Shown in pieces: positions 35,308 to 43,645 of a DNA stretch of 64,000 nt. This DNA is from Yoonia sp. BS5-3 (GTDB lineage Bacteria > Pseudomonadota > Alphaproteobacteria > Rhodobacterales > Rhodobacteraceae), in assembly GCF_038069655.2 (NCBI RefSeq), contig NZ_CP150951.2, positions 1,321,001 to 1,385,000 of the forward strand, written 5' to 3'. The notes under the pieces were generated by a model. The model was not told where the DNA came from. It did not search any database and saw nothing but the letters and a program-made list of their open reading frames with translations. The position numbers were made by a program, and so were the translations under genes. How positions within the stretch are numbered: position 1 is the first letter of the stretch; every line of letters begins with the position of its first letter.

Positions 35308-37026
35308 ATGCGCGCCGCTTATTTGATTTTTCTGACGATCGTGATGGTAATCGCGGCAGGGCTTCACTGGGCATCATTTTCCTATTTCAAAGCAGAAGAA
35401 ATCGAAACTGCGGCGGCGCGGCTGACGCTTTATCGCAGTACGCTTGAAAACCAGTTGCGCCACTTTGCGCATTTGCCGTTCCTGTTATCGCTTGATCCTG
35501 TTGTGACGGCGGCGCTTTCTGGGCAGCCGCCCGAGGTGCTCGACCACCGGCTTGCCCGGTTTTCGGCCAGCGCCGGGATCGATGCGATTTACGTGATGGA
35601 TAATGACGGGCTGACGATATCCGCGTCCAACACCGCGACAGCACAAAGTTTCAAAGGCCAAAACTATGCGTACCGGCCCTATTTCCAGGAGGCGATGCAA
35701 GGTCGGTTGGGTGAATTTTACGGGATCGGGGCAACAACGGGCATTCCTGGTTATTTTTATGCCATGGCGGTGCCGGGCTCTGGCGGGACGACCACGGGCG
35801 TTGTGGCGATCAAGGTCGATTTGTCCCGTTTGCAGGATGATTGGCTTGCTTCGGGGGAACGGATCCTATTGGCGAACGCCGATGGGGTCGTTCTTTTGGC
35901 ATCGGACCCGGCATGGCGGTACAAAACGATCTCGCCGCTGACATCAGTGCAGCGCGACAGAATGGTCGCGTCCCGGCAGTTCGGAACCGAGGCGCTGGAG
36001 CCGCTCAATTGGGCGGTCGCACTGCGTGATCAAACGGCAATCGTCGGGGATGAACGGTTTCTCTATCTAAGTACCGCAAATTTGCCCAATGGGTGGTCGC
36101 TGCACTTCTTTGCTCCGGATGATCAAGCGCGGACACGGGCCTGGCTGACAACCGGGGCGTTTCTGGCCTTTGTCCTGCTCAGTGTCAGTGTGCTGCAGCT
36201 TAGCCGGTTACGCCGTGTGCGAACAGCGCTTCAAAGCTCTGAACGTGAAGAAGCGGCGCTGCGATCGGCCAATGCGCGCCTGGCGGTTGAGATCGAAGAA
36301 AGACGCATGGCGGAACAGACGCTGCAAAAAACCCAAGCCGAATTGGAACGCGCCGGACGGCTGGCTGCGCTGGGGCAATTGGCATCCTCGGTGACGCATG
36401 AGTTGGGTCAACCCATTGCAGCTATGCGCAACCAGCTGGCGGCATCGGAAATGACGGTTGGGCCGACGCCGCTGAATGACAAGATGCAAGGGCTTGTGGC
36501 GCGGATGGAAAACATCACCCAGCAGCTTAAATTCTTTTCGCGTAAAGGGCGGGACAGTCTTGAATTGTTTGACCTTGTAGATGTGATGCAAGACGCGCTT
36601 GAAATGCTCCAGCCCAGTATCGAGTCGCGCGAAGCGATTGTTGATTTTCAACCACCGCAGCATGAGGTCAGTCTGGTCGCCAACAAATTGCGGATCGAAC
36701 AGGTCGTGACCAATATTGTGCGTAATGCGCTTGATGCGGTTGAAGATAGCGTTGCAAAACAGGTGACAATCACCGCGGGCAGCGCGGCCGATCAGGTGTG
36801 GTTCAAGGTGGCCGATACCGGGCACGGTCTGGGGGATAAAACGCTTGAGGATTTGCGCGAACCCTTCGCGACAACCAAAGAAAGCGGGCAGGGCATGGGG
36901 CTTGGCCTGACGATTTCCGCAGGGATCGTGTCCGACCATAACGGGACGATTTCTGCTTATGATAACCCCGATGGTGGGGCTGTCTTTGATATCCGCTTGC
37001 CGCGCAACCTGACCGAGGAACCATGA
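35308..37026 (+). CDS. dctB: Sensor histidine kinase, DctB type
   Basis: A 572-residue membrane kinase. It has a transmembrane helix (about 5-22), a periplasmic double-PAS/Cache sensor (about 25-275, with DAIYVMDNDGLTISASN and GYFYAMAVPG), a second helix (about 278-297), a short coiled coil, and the kinase core. The phosphoacceptor is H364 in SSVTHELGQPIAAM, which is the DctB-type H box; the N box (VVTNIVRNALDAVE) and GxGMGLGL region follow. It should sense C4-dicarboxylates or a related acid and phosphorylate the next gene's product. The ATG at 35308 was chosen because the helix begins directly after it. ATGA overlap links it to dctD. Confidence 0.9.
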   Translation: MRAAYLIFLTIVMVIAAGLHWASFSYFKAEEIETAAARLTLYRSTLENQLRHFAHLPFLLSLDPVVTAALSGQPPEVLDHRLARFSASAGIDAIYVMDNDGLTISASNTATAQSFKGQNYAYRPYFQEAMQGRLGEFYGIGATTGIPGYFYAMAVPGSGGTTTGVVAIKVDLSRLQDDWLASGERILLANADGVVLLASDPAWRYKTISPLTSVQRDRMVASRQFGTEALEPLNWAVALRDQTAIVGDERFLYLSTANLPNGWSLHFFAPDDQARTRAWLTTGAFLAFVLLSVSVLQLSRLRRVRTALQSSEREEAALRSANARLAVEIEERRMAEQTLQKTQAELERAGRLAALGQLASSVTHELGQPIAAMRNQLAASEMTVGPTPLNDKMQGLVARMENITQQLKFFSRKGRDSLELFDLVDVMQDALEMLQPSIESREAIVDFQPPQHEVSLVANKLRIEQVVTNIVRNALDAVEDSVAKQVTITAGSAADQVWFKVADTGHGLGDKTLEDLREPFATTKESGQGMGLGLTISAGIVSDHNGTISAYDNPDGGAVFDIRLPRNLTEEP

Positions 37027-38315
37027 CCCAATACCGTGTTCTGATCATTGATGATGACCGATTGATGCGCAATTCATTGGTCGACCTGATCGAAGCGGCA
37101 GGCTGGGTGGCCAAATCGCTCGCGCGGGCGACGGATGCAGCGCGGTGGATTGTGCAATTCGAACCAGACATCATCTTATCCGATGTGCGGATGCCCGAAA
37201 TGACAGGGCTTGATCTGTTGCGAACGCTGGAAGCGGCCCCGCCAATCGTACTGATCTCGGCACATGGGGATATCCCAACTGCGGTCGAGGCGATGAGCCA
37301 GGGCGCGTACAGCTTCATCGAAAAACCCTATGATCCCAAGCGCTTGCTTCTTATCCTCTCGCATGCGGGCGAAAAACACCGGATGTCGCAAAGTAACGAA
37401 CGGCTGAAAGCGCGGATACAAGAACTCTCTGGATTGGACCGGGTGCTTTTGGGGCAAACCCTGCAAATGCACCAGCTGCGCGATACGATTGCGATGGTTG
37501 CAGGGGGCGACGTCTCCATCCTGATTCAGGGCGAGACAGGAACGGGTAAAGACGTGGTGGCGCGGGCGATTCACGATCTGTCGCCCCGGTGCGATGGGCC
37601 ATTTATCGCAGTGAATACCGCCCAAATATCGGCCGAGAACCTGCCTCATATCGCAGGTAGCGCCGCTGGTGGTACACTGTTTTTGGATGAAATCTGCGCC
37701 TGCCCATCTGATCTGCAACCGATGCTCTTGCGGCTGATTGATTGCGGCGATGTGTTGGTGCCCGGGGAAGGGACACCCAACCATGTGGACCTGCGAATCA
37801 TAACAGCCACAAATGAAGACCCGGCGCAGGCCGTGGCTCAGGGCAGATTGCGTCAGGATCTGCTGTACCGGTTAAGTGGCTTTCAGCTGAACCTGCCGCC
37901 GCTGCGGGAACGGTCGGATGATGTGACTTTGCTTGCTCTGCGTTTCTTGCAGGAATTTGCAGGCCTCTATCAAACCGCCGTACCCGATCTGACCGAATCC
38001 GAGATCGCGGGGCTGATCGCCCATGATTGGCCGGGTAACGTGCGCGAATTGCGGCAGGTCGTCGAACGGCGGGTGATGATGGCCAAGCAAGGGGTCGGGA
38101 CAATGCGAGATGCGATTGCAGGCGTCCCGCGCGATCAACCCGACAGGCAAGGGCTCCGTGATGCGGTCGCCGCGCTCGAGCGGCAGATGATCAGCATGGC
38201 GATCCAAACCCATGATGGGCGCATGGACGATGCTGCGCATGCGCTGGGCATCGGCAGGCGGACTTTGAACGAAAAAATCGTCAAGCTTGGGCTGGATAAA
38301 GACGCGCTCTTATAG
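37023..38315 (+). CDS. dctD: DctD-like response regulator lacking the GAFTGA segment
   Basis: A 430-residue regulator. Receiver domain: D54 in DIILSDVRMPEMTG. AAA+ domain: Walker A GETGTGKD (170-177), Walker B GTLFLDEI (217-224), the sensor and arginine-finger region (RQDLLYRLSGFQLNLPPLRE). A Fis-type helix-turn-helix lies near the C-terminus (DAAHALGIGRRTLNEKIV). The stretch between FIAVNTAQ and GGTLFLDE is only about 17 residues; family members have about 40, containing ESELFGHEKGAFTGA. That loop contacts sigma-54, so this protein is unlikely to open sigma-54 promoters and may act as a conventional activator or repressor. It directly precedes the TRAP genes. Confidence 0.92.
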   Translation: MTQYRVLIIDDDRLMRNSLVDLIEAAGWVAKSLARATDAARWIVQFEPDIILSDVRMPEMTGLDLLRTLEAAPPIVLISAHGDIPTAVEAMSQGAYSFIEKPYDPKRLLLILSHAGEKHRMSQSNERLKARIQELSGLDRVLLGQTLQMHQLRDTIAMVAGGDVSILIQGETGTGKDVVARAIHDLSPRCDGPFIAVNTAQISAENLPHIAGSAAGGTLFLDEICACPSDLQPMLLRLIDCGDVLVPGEGTPNHVDLRIITATNEDPAQAVAQGRLRQDLLYRLSGFQLNLPPLRERSDDVTLLALRFLQEFAGLYQTAVPDLTESEIAGLIAHDWPGNVRELRQVVERRVMMAKQGVGTMRDAIAGVPRDQPDRQGLRDAVAALERQMISMAIQTHDGRMDDAAHALGIGRRTLNEKIVKLGLDKDALL

Positions 38316-38317
38316 CT

Positions 38318-38333
38318 CTGCGGATTTCCGCAG
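38318..38333. promoter_or_regulatory. Inverted repeat upstream of dctP, possible DctD operator
   Basis: CTGCGGA-TT-TCCGCAG is a perfect 7-bp inverted repeat two bases after dctD and 95 bases before dctP. A half-site GTGCGGAATT follows at about 38379. I see no TGGC-N-TGC (-24/-12) promoter in this gap, which fits a DctD that lacks GAFTGA. Operator role is inferred from position and symmetry. Confidence 0.5.
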
Positions 38334-38428
38334 GGCAAGGCCAGACGCCCACGCGTTTTTCTTCATGTGCGCGGCGTGCGGAATTGGTTTTATATAGGGC
38401 CGGACCAAAACTGGGAGGCCTGTCTGAA

Positions 38429-39439
38429 ATGAAAAACTATCTAAACCGCGTAGCTGTGGCTGCTCTGACATTGGGCGTCGCGACGACTGCCGCCGCTGAA
38501 GAATGGAACGTGTCTTTGTGGGGTGCACCGCGCGCCTTTACCGAACATGTTGAAAAACTGGCCGAGCTGGTCAGCGAAAAAACCGGTGGTGAGTTCACGC
38601 TGAACATCAGCTATGGCGGTCTGTCGAATAACCGCGAGAACCTCGACGGGATCTCGATTGGCGCGTTTGAGATGGCACAGTTCTGTGCCGGCTATCACCG
38701 CGACAAAAACCCGTCCATCACAGTTCTAGAGCTGCCATTCCTGGGCGTATCGACGCTTGAGCAAGAGATCGAACTGTCCATGGCCGTGTATCAGCACCCG
38801 GCTACTGTGGCTGATCTGGCACGCTGGAATGCGACTTTGCTGATGCCATCGCCTCTGCCGCAATATAACATCGTTGGTGTTGGTGACGCGCCTGCAGCGC
38901 TGTCAGATTTCGATGGTCTAAGCGTGCGTGCAACAGGCGGTATCGGTGCTGCGATGGAAACAGTTGGCGCTGTTCCAACATCCATGTCGGCTTCTGAAGT
39001 GCGTCAAGCCATGGATTCGGGCGTTGTGAAAGCCGTCGCTTTTGCACCGCATGCGCATATGTCCTTCGGAACCATTGAAAACGCGACCTGGTGGACTGAA
39101 AACCTCAACCCCGGCACGGTGAACTGCCCGGTTGTTGTAAACACTGACGCGCTTGATGGCCTGTCCGATGAACACCGCGAGGCGCTGCTTGGCTCTGTTG
39201 AAGAATCGCTGGATCACTATGTGGCCAACTATAACGGCGCGACAATGGATGCATGGGGCCCTGCCCTGGCTGAGCGTGATATCGAAGTCGTCTCATTTTC
39301 GGATGCTGAAATCGCAGCATTCAAGGAAGCTGCAGCCGCACCAGCAGCCGCTGCGTGGATCGAACAGAACACAGCCGCTGGCCTGCCCGCGCAAGAGCTT
39401 TATGATCTTGTGACCGGCATGATCGCTGGCGACAGCTGA
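38429..39439 (+). CDS. dctP: TRAP transporter substrate-binding protein
   Basis: A 336-residue periplasmic receptor of the DctP family. A signal peptide (MKNYLNRVAVAALTLGVATTAA) follows GGGAGG. It has the TRAP features GGEFTLNISYGGLSN and GLSVRATGG, where the conserved Arg that grips the ligand carboxylate is R in VRATG. It binds an organic acid and delivers it to DctQM. A 9-bp hairpin follows, as often seen between dctP and dctQ. The regulator pair upstream suggests a dicarboxylate, but subfamily cannot be fixed by eye. Confidence 0.92.
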   Translation: MKNYLNRVAVAALTLGVATTAAAEEWNVSLWGAPRAFTEHVEKLAELVSEKTGGEFTLNISYGGLSNNRENLDGISIGAFEMAQFCAGYHRDKNPSITVLELPFLGVSTLEQEIELSMAVYQHPATVADLARWNATLLMPSPLPQYNIVGVGDAPAALSDFDGLSVRATGGIGAAMETVGAVPTSMSASEVRQAMDSGVVKAVAFAPHAHMSFGTIENATWWTENLNPGTVNCPVVVNTDALDGLSDEHREALLGSVEESLDHYVANYNGATMDAWGPALAERDIEVVSFSDAEIAAFKEAAAAPAAAAWIEQNTAAGLPAQELYDLVTGMIAGDS

Positions 39440-39448
39440 TCGACATTC

Positions 39449-39479
39449 GGCCCCGCCTGATCAATGATTGGGCGGGGCC
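39449..39479 (+). other. Hairpin between dctP and dctQ
   Basis: GGCCCCGCC (39449-39457) pairs with GGCGGGGCC (39471-39479) around a 13-base loop. Without a T-run it more likely sets the surplus of binding protein over permease mRNA than terminates fully. Confidence 0.65.
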
Positions 39480-39510
39480 AATTCATTCCCAACTTATTCG
39501 GTGAACCGCT

Positions 39511-40134
39511 ATGGCAACTGCATCTTTGGTGCTGACCGATGACAGCATGCTCAGCAAACTTGATCGTGGGCTGCTGCATGTTGAACGATTTTTTGCGCTG
39601 ATCAGTGGGCTGGCGGTGTTCAGCCTGATGGTGCTTGCGGTCGTCTCGGTGACGGGACGGAACGCGATGGCATCACCTCTGCCCGGCTATGTGGACTGGA
39701 TCGAACAAGCGATGCCGCTGATCGCCTTCATGGGGATTTCCTATGTGATGCGCGAAGGCGGACATATCCGAATGGACATCGTCGTGGGCCAATTGCGGGG
39801 GCGGCTGCTTTATGCGGTTGAGTTGATAACAACACTTCTTGTGCTTTTGCTGGTCGCGCTGCTGGTCTGGGGAACCTGGGCGCATTTTCAGCGCAGCTTT
39901 GACTTTGGCGCACCACTTTGGAGCCGGGACAGCTCGATGGACATCGCCCTACCGATCTGGCCTGCGAAATTGCTTGCGCCAGTGGCGTTCAGCCTGCTCT
40001 GCGTGCGGCTTTGCTTGCAGGTCTGGGCCTATGGCCGCGCTGTCATCACCAATAATCCGATAGCCGTTCCATTGATTGCGGATGCCGCCAAGCAAGCGCA
40101 GATGGAAGCCGATCAATTGAAGGCAGAGAACTGA
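39511..40134 (+). CDS. dctQ: TRAP transporter small permease
   Basis: A 207-residue DctQ-type membrane protein with four hydrophobic segments and the family phrases VTGRNAMASPLPGYVDWIEQ and GHIRMDIVVGQL. It forms the membrane complex with the large permease that follows, coupled to it by a TGATG overlap. Function: Na+-driven uptake of the acid bound by DctP. Confidence 0.92.
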   Translation: MATASLVLTDDSMLSKLDRGLLHVERFFALISGLAVFSLMVLAVVSVTGRNAMASPLPGYVDWIEQAMPLIAFMGISYVMREGGHIRMDIVVGQLRGRLLYAVELITTLLVLLLVALLVWGTWAHFQRSFDFGAPLWSRDSSMDIALPIWPAKLLAPVAFSLLCVRLCLQVWAYGRAVITNNPIAVPLIADAAKQAQMEADQLKAEN

Positions 40135-41534
40135 TGGAACCGATTGAGATTGGGCTGTGGGTCACCGGCGGATTGCTGGTGATGGTCGTTCTTGGGATGC
40201 GCGTTGCCTTCGCAGCGGGCATGGCCGGAATGATCGGATTGATCTGGATCTTTTGGGAACGCAAAGACTATGACTTTGCAGAATTCGCATGGGCGCTTGA
40301 GGTGGCCGTTAAGACAGCCGGGCAAGTTCCGCATTCCAAAGTATCCAGCCAGGCGCTTTCGCTGATCCCGACATTCATCCTGATTGGTTATCTGGCCTAT
40401 TATGCAGGCTTGACCAAGGCATTGTTCGAGGCGGCCAAACGCTGGATCGCCTGGGTGCCCGGTGGTTTGGCGGTATCGACGGTCTTTGCAACGGCAGGCT
40501 TTGCGGCGGTGTCAGGGGCGTCGGTGGCGACCTCAGCAGTGTTCGCACGGATCGCGATCCCCGAGATGTTGAAAATTGGGTATAACAAACAATTCGCAGC
40601 CGGGGTCGTGGCGGCGGGCGGGACGCTTGCATCACTGATCCCACCTTCTGCAATTCTGGTGATCTACGCGATCATTGTTGAACAAGATGTGGGAAAGCTA
40701 CTGCTGGCGGGGTTCATCCCCGGGGCATTCTCGGCGCTGATTTATGCGGCGCTGATCATCGGGATGGCGTTGACGATCAAAGATTTCGGACCAGCGGTCA
40801 AAGGATATACATGGCGCGAACGGCTTGTATCGCTGCCACCGGCATTGCCGATTGTCTTTGTGGTCGTGACGATCATCTGCTTTGTCTACAACCCGTTTGG
40901 GGGCGATGCCTGGGGCACACCAACCGAAGGCGGGGCGATCGGGGCGTTTGTTGTCTTTCTGATGGCGCTGTATCAGGGGATGCGCTGGCCGCAACTGAAA
41001 GAGGCATTGCTGGAAACGGCGAAGCTCAGCGTCATGATCTTCACGATCATCTGGGGCGTCTTGATCTATGTGCGCTTTCTGGGGTTTGCGGATTTGCCCA
41101 GCGCGTTCTCAGACTGGATTACATCGCTGACCATGTCACCAATGCTGATTTTGATCTGCATCCTGCTGGCCTACGCGGTGCTGGGGATGTTCATGGACGC
41201 AATCGGCATGCTGCTTTTGACGCTGCCGGTCGTGTATCCGGCGGTGATGGCGCTTAACGGGGGCGAAGCCGTGGCAGCAGCAGATAGTGCCTTTGGAATG
41301 TCAGGGCCGATGTGTGCGATATGGTTCGGGATCCTGGTCGTGAAAATGGCCGAGTTTTGTCTGATCACGCCGCCCATTGGGCTAAACTGCTTTGTCGTGG
41401 CCGGGGTGCGGGACGATCTGACCGTGCAGGATGTATTCAAAGGGGTGACGCCATTCTTTATCGCAGATGCGCTGACGATTGCCCTGTTGGTGGCGTTCCC
41501 CGCCATCGTGCTGTGGCTGCCAAGCCTTGCTTGA
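40134..41534 (+). CDS. dctM: TRAP transporter large permease
   Basis: A 466-residue DctM-type permease with about twelve hydrophobic segments. Typical elements are FATAGFAAVSGASVATSAVF, GTLASLIPPSAILVIYAIIV and LLAYAVLGMFMDAIGML. It carries substrate and Na+ across the inner membrane with DctQ. It ends 7 bases from the convergent znuB gene with no clear terminator between them. Confidence 0.95.
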   Translation: MEPIEIGLWVTGGLLVMVVLGMRVAFAAGMAGMIGLIWIFWERKDYDFAEFAWALEVAVKTAGQVPHSKVSSQALSLIPTFILIGYLAYYAGLTKALFEAAKRWIAWVPGGLAVSTVFATAGFAAVSGASVATSAVFARIAIPEMLKIGYNKQFAAGVVAAGGTLASLIPPSAILVIYAIIVEQDVGKLLLAGFIPGAFSALIYAALIIGMALTIKDFGPAVKGYTWRERLVSLPPALPIVFVVVTIICFVYNPFGGDAWGTPTEGGAIGAFVVFLMALYQGMRWPQLKEALLETAKLSVMIFTIIWGVLIYVRFLGFADLPSAFSDWITSLTMSPMLILICILLAYAVLGMFMDAIGMLLLTLPVVYPAVMALNGGEAVAAADSAFGMSGPMCAIWFGILVVKMAEFCLITPPIGLNCFVVAGVRDDLTVQDVFKGVTPFFIADALTIALLVAFPAIVLWLPSLA

Positions 41535-41540
41535 TGAAAG

Positions 41541-42338
41541 CTAGCTGAGGCGCCTGGCGCCCCAGCCAATCAATGTCAGTGCGACAAACAAGATTGCGGC
41601 GACACAGACAATCGATGGGCCCGCAGGGGTGTCAAAGATATAGGCACCCTGCAGGCCGGCTATGGCCGATGTGGCACCAATGCCGGCCGCGATCATGGCC
41701 ATGGCTTCGGGGGTGCGGGCCAGGTTCTGTGCGGCGGCGGCTGGGATGATCAGCAACGCAGCAATCAGAAGAATGCCGACAACCTTGATGGCGACAGCCA
41801 CAGTAATGGCCAGGGCAACGGTCAAAATAAGCTGTTCGCGCTTGGGGCGCAAACCACTGGCATAGGCCAGCTCCTCATTGAGCGTTGCCGTTAATAACGC
41901 CGACCATCGCCACAAGATAAGCGCGACAACCAGTGCGGCTCCGCCCCAGATCACCAGAAGATCACCGCGCGAAACAGCCAGAATATCACCAAAAAGATAG
42001 GCCATCAGGTCAATGCGAACGCCAGACAGGAATGATACTGCAACCAATCCGAACGCCAGGGCAGAATGGGCAAGAACGCCCAGAAGCGTATCCATCCCAT
42101 AGCCACGACCCGCTAGAAAATTGACGGTTAGCGCCATGACCAATGCGACGGCCATTGCACCAGCAAAGATCGATATCTCAAGGGCCAGCGCCAAAGCTAC
42201 ACCCAAAACGGCGGCATGGGCGGTTGCATCGCCAAAATAAGCCATACGGCGCCAGACCACGAAGCAACCCAATGGGGCAGCTGCAAAGGCGACACCAACG
42301 CCAGCAAGTGTGGCGCGGGTCATAAAATCGTCCAGCAT
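41541..42338 (-). CDS. znuB: Zinc ABC transporter permease
   Basis: A 265-residue ABC-3-family membrane protein with about eight hydrophobic segments, including CFVVWRRMAYFGDATAHAAV near the N-terminus and VVGILLIAALLIIPAAAAQN. It is the channel for Zn2+ (or a related metal) uptake, paired with ZnuC (start overlaps the znuC stop) and the znuA binding protein on the other strand. Zur regulation is expected from the neighbouring zur gene. Confidence 0.93.
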   Translation of the reverse strand: MLDDFMTRATLAGVGVAFAAAPLGCFVVWRRMAYFGDATAHAAVLGVALALALEISIFAGAMAVALVMALTVNFLAGRGYGMDTLLGVLAHSALAFGLVAVSFLSGVRIDLMAYLFGDILAVSRGDLLVIWGGAALVVALILWRWSALLTATLNEELAYASGLRPKREQLILTVALAITVAVAIKVVGILLIAALLIIPAAAAQNLARTPEAMAMIAAGIGATSAIAGLQGAYIFDTPAGPSIVCVAAILFVALTLIGWGARRLS

Positions 42339-43075
42339 TATTCGGCGGCCTCATGGGTATGTGCGTGGTCATGGTCATGATGATGATCGTGACGATAAAG
42401 GGCCAATGCACCGCCGGTCCCCGTGCCGAACAACGCCCGGTATTCCGGGGCAGATGCGACAACCGCCGGGGTGCCCTCGCAGCAGACATGACCGTTCAGG
42501 CAGACAACGCGGTCTGATGCGCTCATCACAACATGCAGCTCATGGCTGATCATCAAGATCGCACAGCCACTTTCGCGGCGAACGGTCTCAATCTGTTGAT
42601 AAAAGGCAGCTGATCCAGGTTGATCCAGCCCTTGGGTGGCTTCGTCCAACAGCAAGATATCCGGTGCATTAATCAGGGCGCGGGCCAGCAAAACGCGCTG
42701 GAATTGCCCGCCTGACAATTTGGACATTTGCCGTTTCAGTAAATCAGGAACACCGGCGGCCTCAAGCGCGGCTTGGCAGGCGGCGCGGGAAACCCGATGG
42801 GTCAGACGCATGAACCGTTCCACCGTGATCGGCAGGGTTGGATCAATATGCAGCTTTTGGGGAACATATCCGATCTTCAGACCGGGCTTAAGTGTGATAT
42901 CACCATTGGCCGGTTCCGTCGCACCGATGATGGCGCGCAGCAGGCTGGTCTTGCCAGAGCCATTGGGCCCGACAATCGTGACAATCTCACCGGGTTCGAC
43001 ATGCAGGTTTACATGGCGCAGCACGGTATTTGCGCCATATGCGACGCTTAGGTTTTTGACTGTGATCAGTGTCAT
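42338..43075 (-). CDS. znuC: Zinc ABC transporter ATP-binding protein with His-rich tail
   Basis: A 245-residue ATPase with Walker A GPNGSGKTS, signature LSGGQFQRVLLARAL, Walker B ILLLDEATQGLD. The C-terminal tail is rich in His (RHDHHHDHDHAHTHE), likely a metal-sensing or buffering extension. It powers ZnuB. It overlaps both znuB and zur, forming a zur-znuC-znuB unit on the minus strand. Confidence 0.95.
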   Translation of the reverse strand: MTLITVKNLSVAYGANTVLRHVNLHVEPGEIVTIVGPNGSGKTSLLRAIIGATEPANGDITLKPGLKIGYVPQKLHIDPTLPITVERFMRLTHRVSRAACQAALEAAGVPDLLKRQMSKLSGGQFQRVLLARALINAPDILLLDEATQGLDQPGSAAFYQQIETVRRESGCAILMISHELHVVMSASDRVVCLNGHVCCEGTPAVVASAPEYRALFGTGTGGALALYRHDHHHDHDHAHTHEAAE

Positions 43076-43569
43076 CTTTCAGCCTTTTCCACGCAGAACG
43101 GGCAGACACCTTCGGCCTCTACGACAGTTTTTTCAATTTGAAAACCCGCCGCACGGGCGGCGTCCCCAAGGGCCGTCTTGGTTGGACCAGCCTGCGCCTC
43201 TGCAACCGTATCACAAAGGCGGCAGATCATAAACGCCGGGGAATGATCCTCGCCGGGATGGGTGCAGGCGACAAAAGCGTTGAGGCGCTCGATCTTATGA
43301 ACAAAGCCATGTTCGGCAAGAAAGTCCAAAGCGCGATAGGCCACCGGCGGCTGAGAGCCGAAACCAGCTTCGCGCAACATATCCAAAATGGCATAGGCGC
43401 CCAATGCACGATGTTCGCGCAGCAATAGTTCAAGAACCTTGCGGCGGACAGGGGTCAGGCGCAGGCCAGTGGCAGCACATTGCTCTTCTGCAGACGCTAA
43501 AGCTTCGCTGATACAGACAGCATGGTCGTGCTCTTCAAACCCAAGCGGGGACGCGTCTTTGCCATGCAT
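43072..43569 (-). CDS. zur: Zinc uptake regulator, Fur family
   Basis: A 165-residue Fur-family repressor. The winged helix covers LRLTPVRRKVLELLL to GSQPPVAYRALDFLAEHGFV. The structural-zinc Cys pairs are ICRLCDTV and VCPFCVEK. In this context (znuC and znuB downstream, znuA divergent) it is Zur, repressing Zn uptake when zinc is plentiful. Two Zur-box-like sites lie just upstream of its start, so it is probably autoregulated. Confidence 0.93.
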   Translation of the reverse strand: MHGKDASPLGFEEHDHAVCISEALASAEEQCAATGLRLTPVRRKVLELLLREHRALGAYAILDMLREAGFGSQPPVAYRALDFLAEHGFVHKIERLNAFVACTHPGEDHSPAFMICRLCDTVAEAQAGPTKTALGDAARAAGFQIEKTVVEAEGVCPFCVEKAER

Positions 43570-43587
43570 GTTTGTGCCTCTCTTGTC

Positions 43588-43636
43588 ATGTTATATTATA
43601 TCAACTATGACACCCGAAATGTTATACAATCACATC
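43588..43636. promoter_or_regulatory. Two Zur-box-like operators between zur and znuA
   Basis: ATGTTATATTATATCAA (43588-43604) and GAAATGTTATACAATCACATC (43616-43636) both contain the ATGTTATA half of the alphaproteobacterial Zur box (ATGTTATAnTATAACAT, from memory); the right halves are degenerate. The 76-base divergent gap would let one Zur dimer pair control both directions. Confidence 0.75.
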
Positions 43637-43645
43637 AGGTGTCCA

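Noticed and set aside
38316..38428. Sigma-54 promoter for dctP
   Set aside because: Expected for a DctD-controlled gene, but no GG-N10-GC element at -24/-12 is visible.
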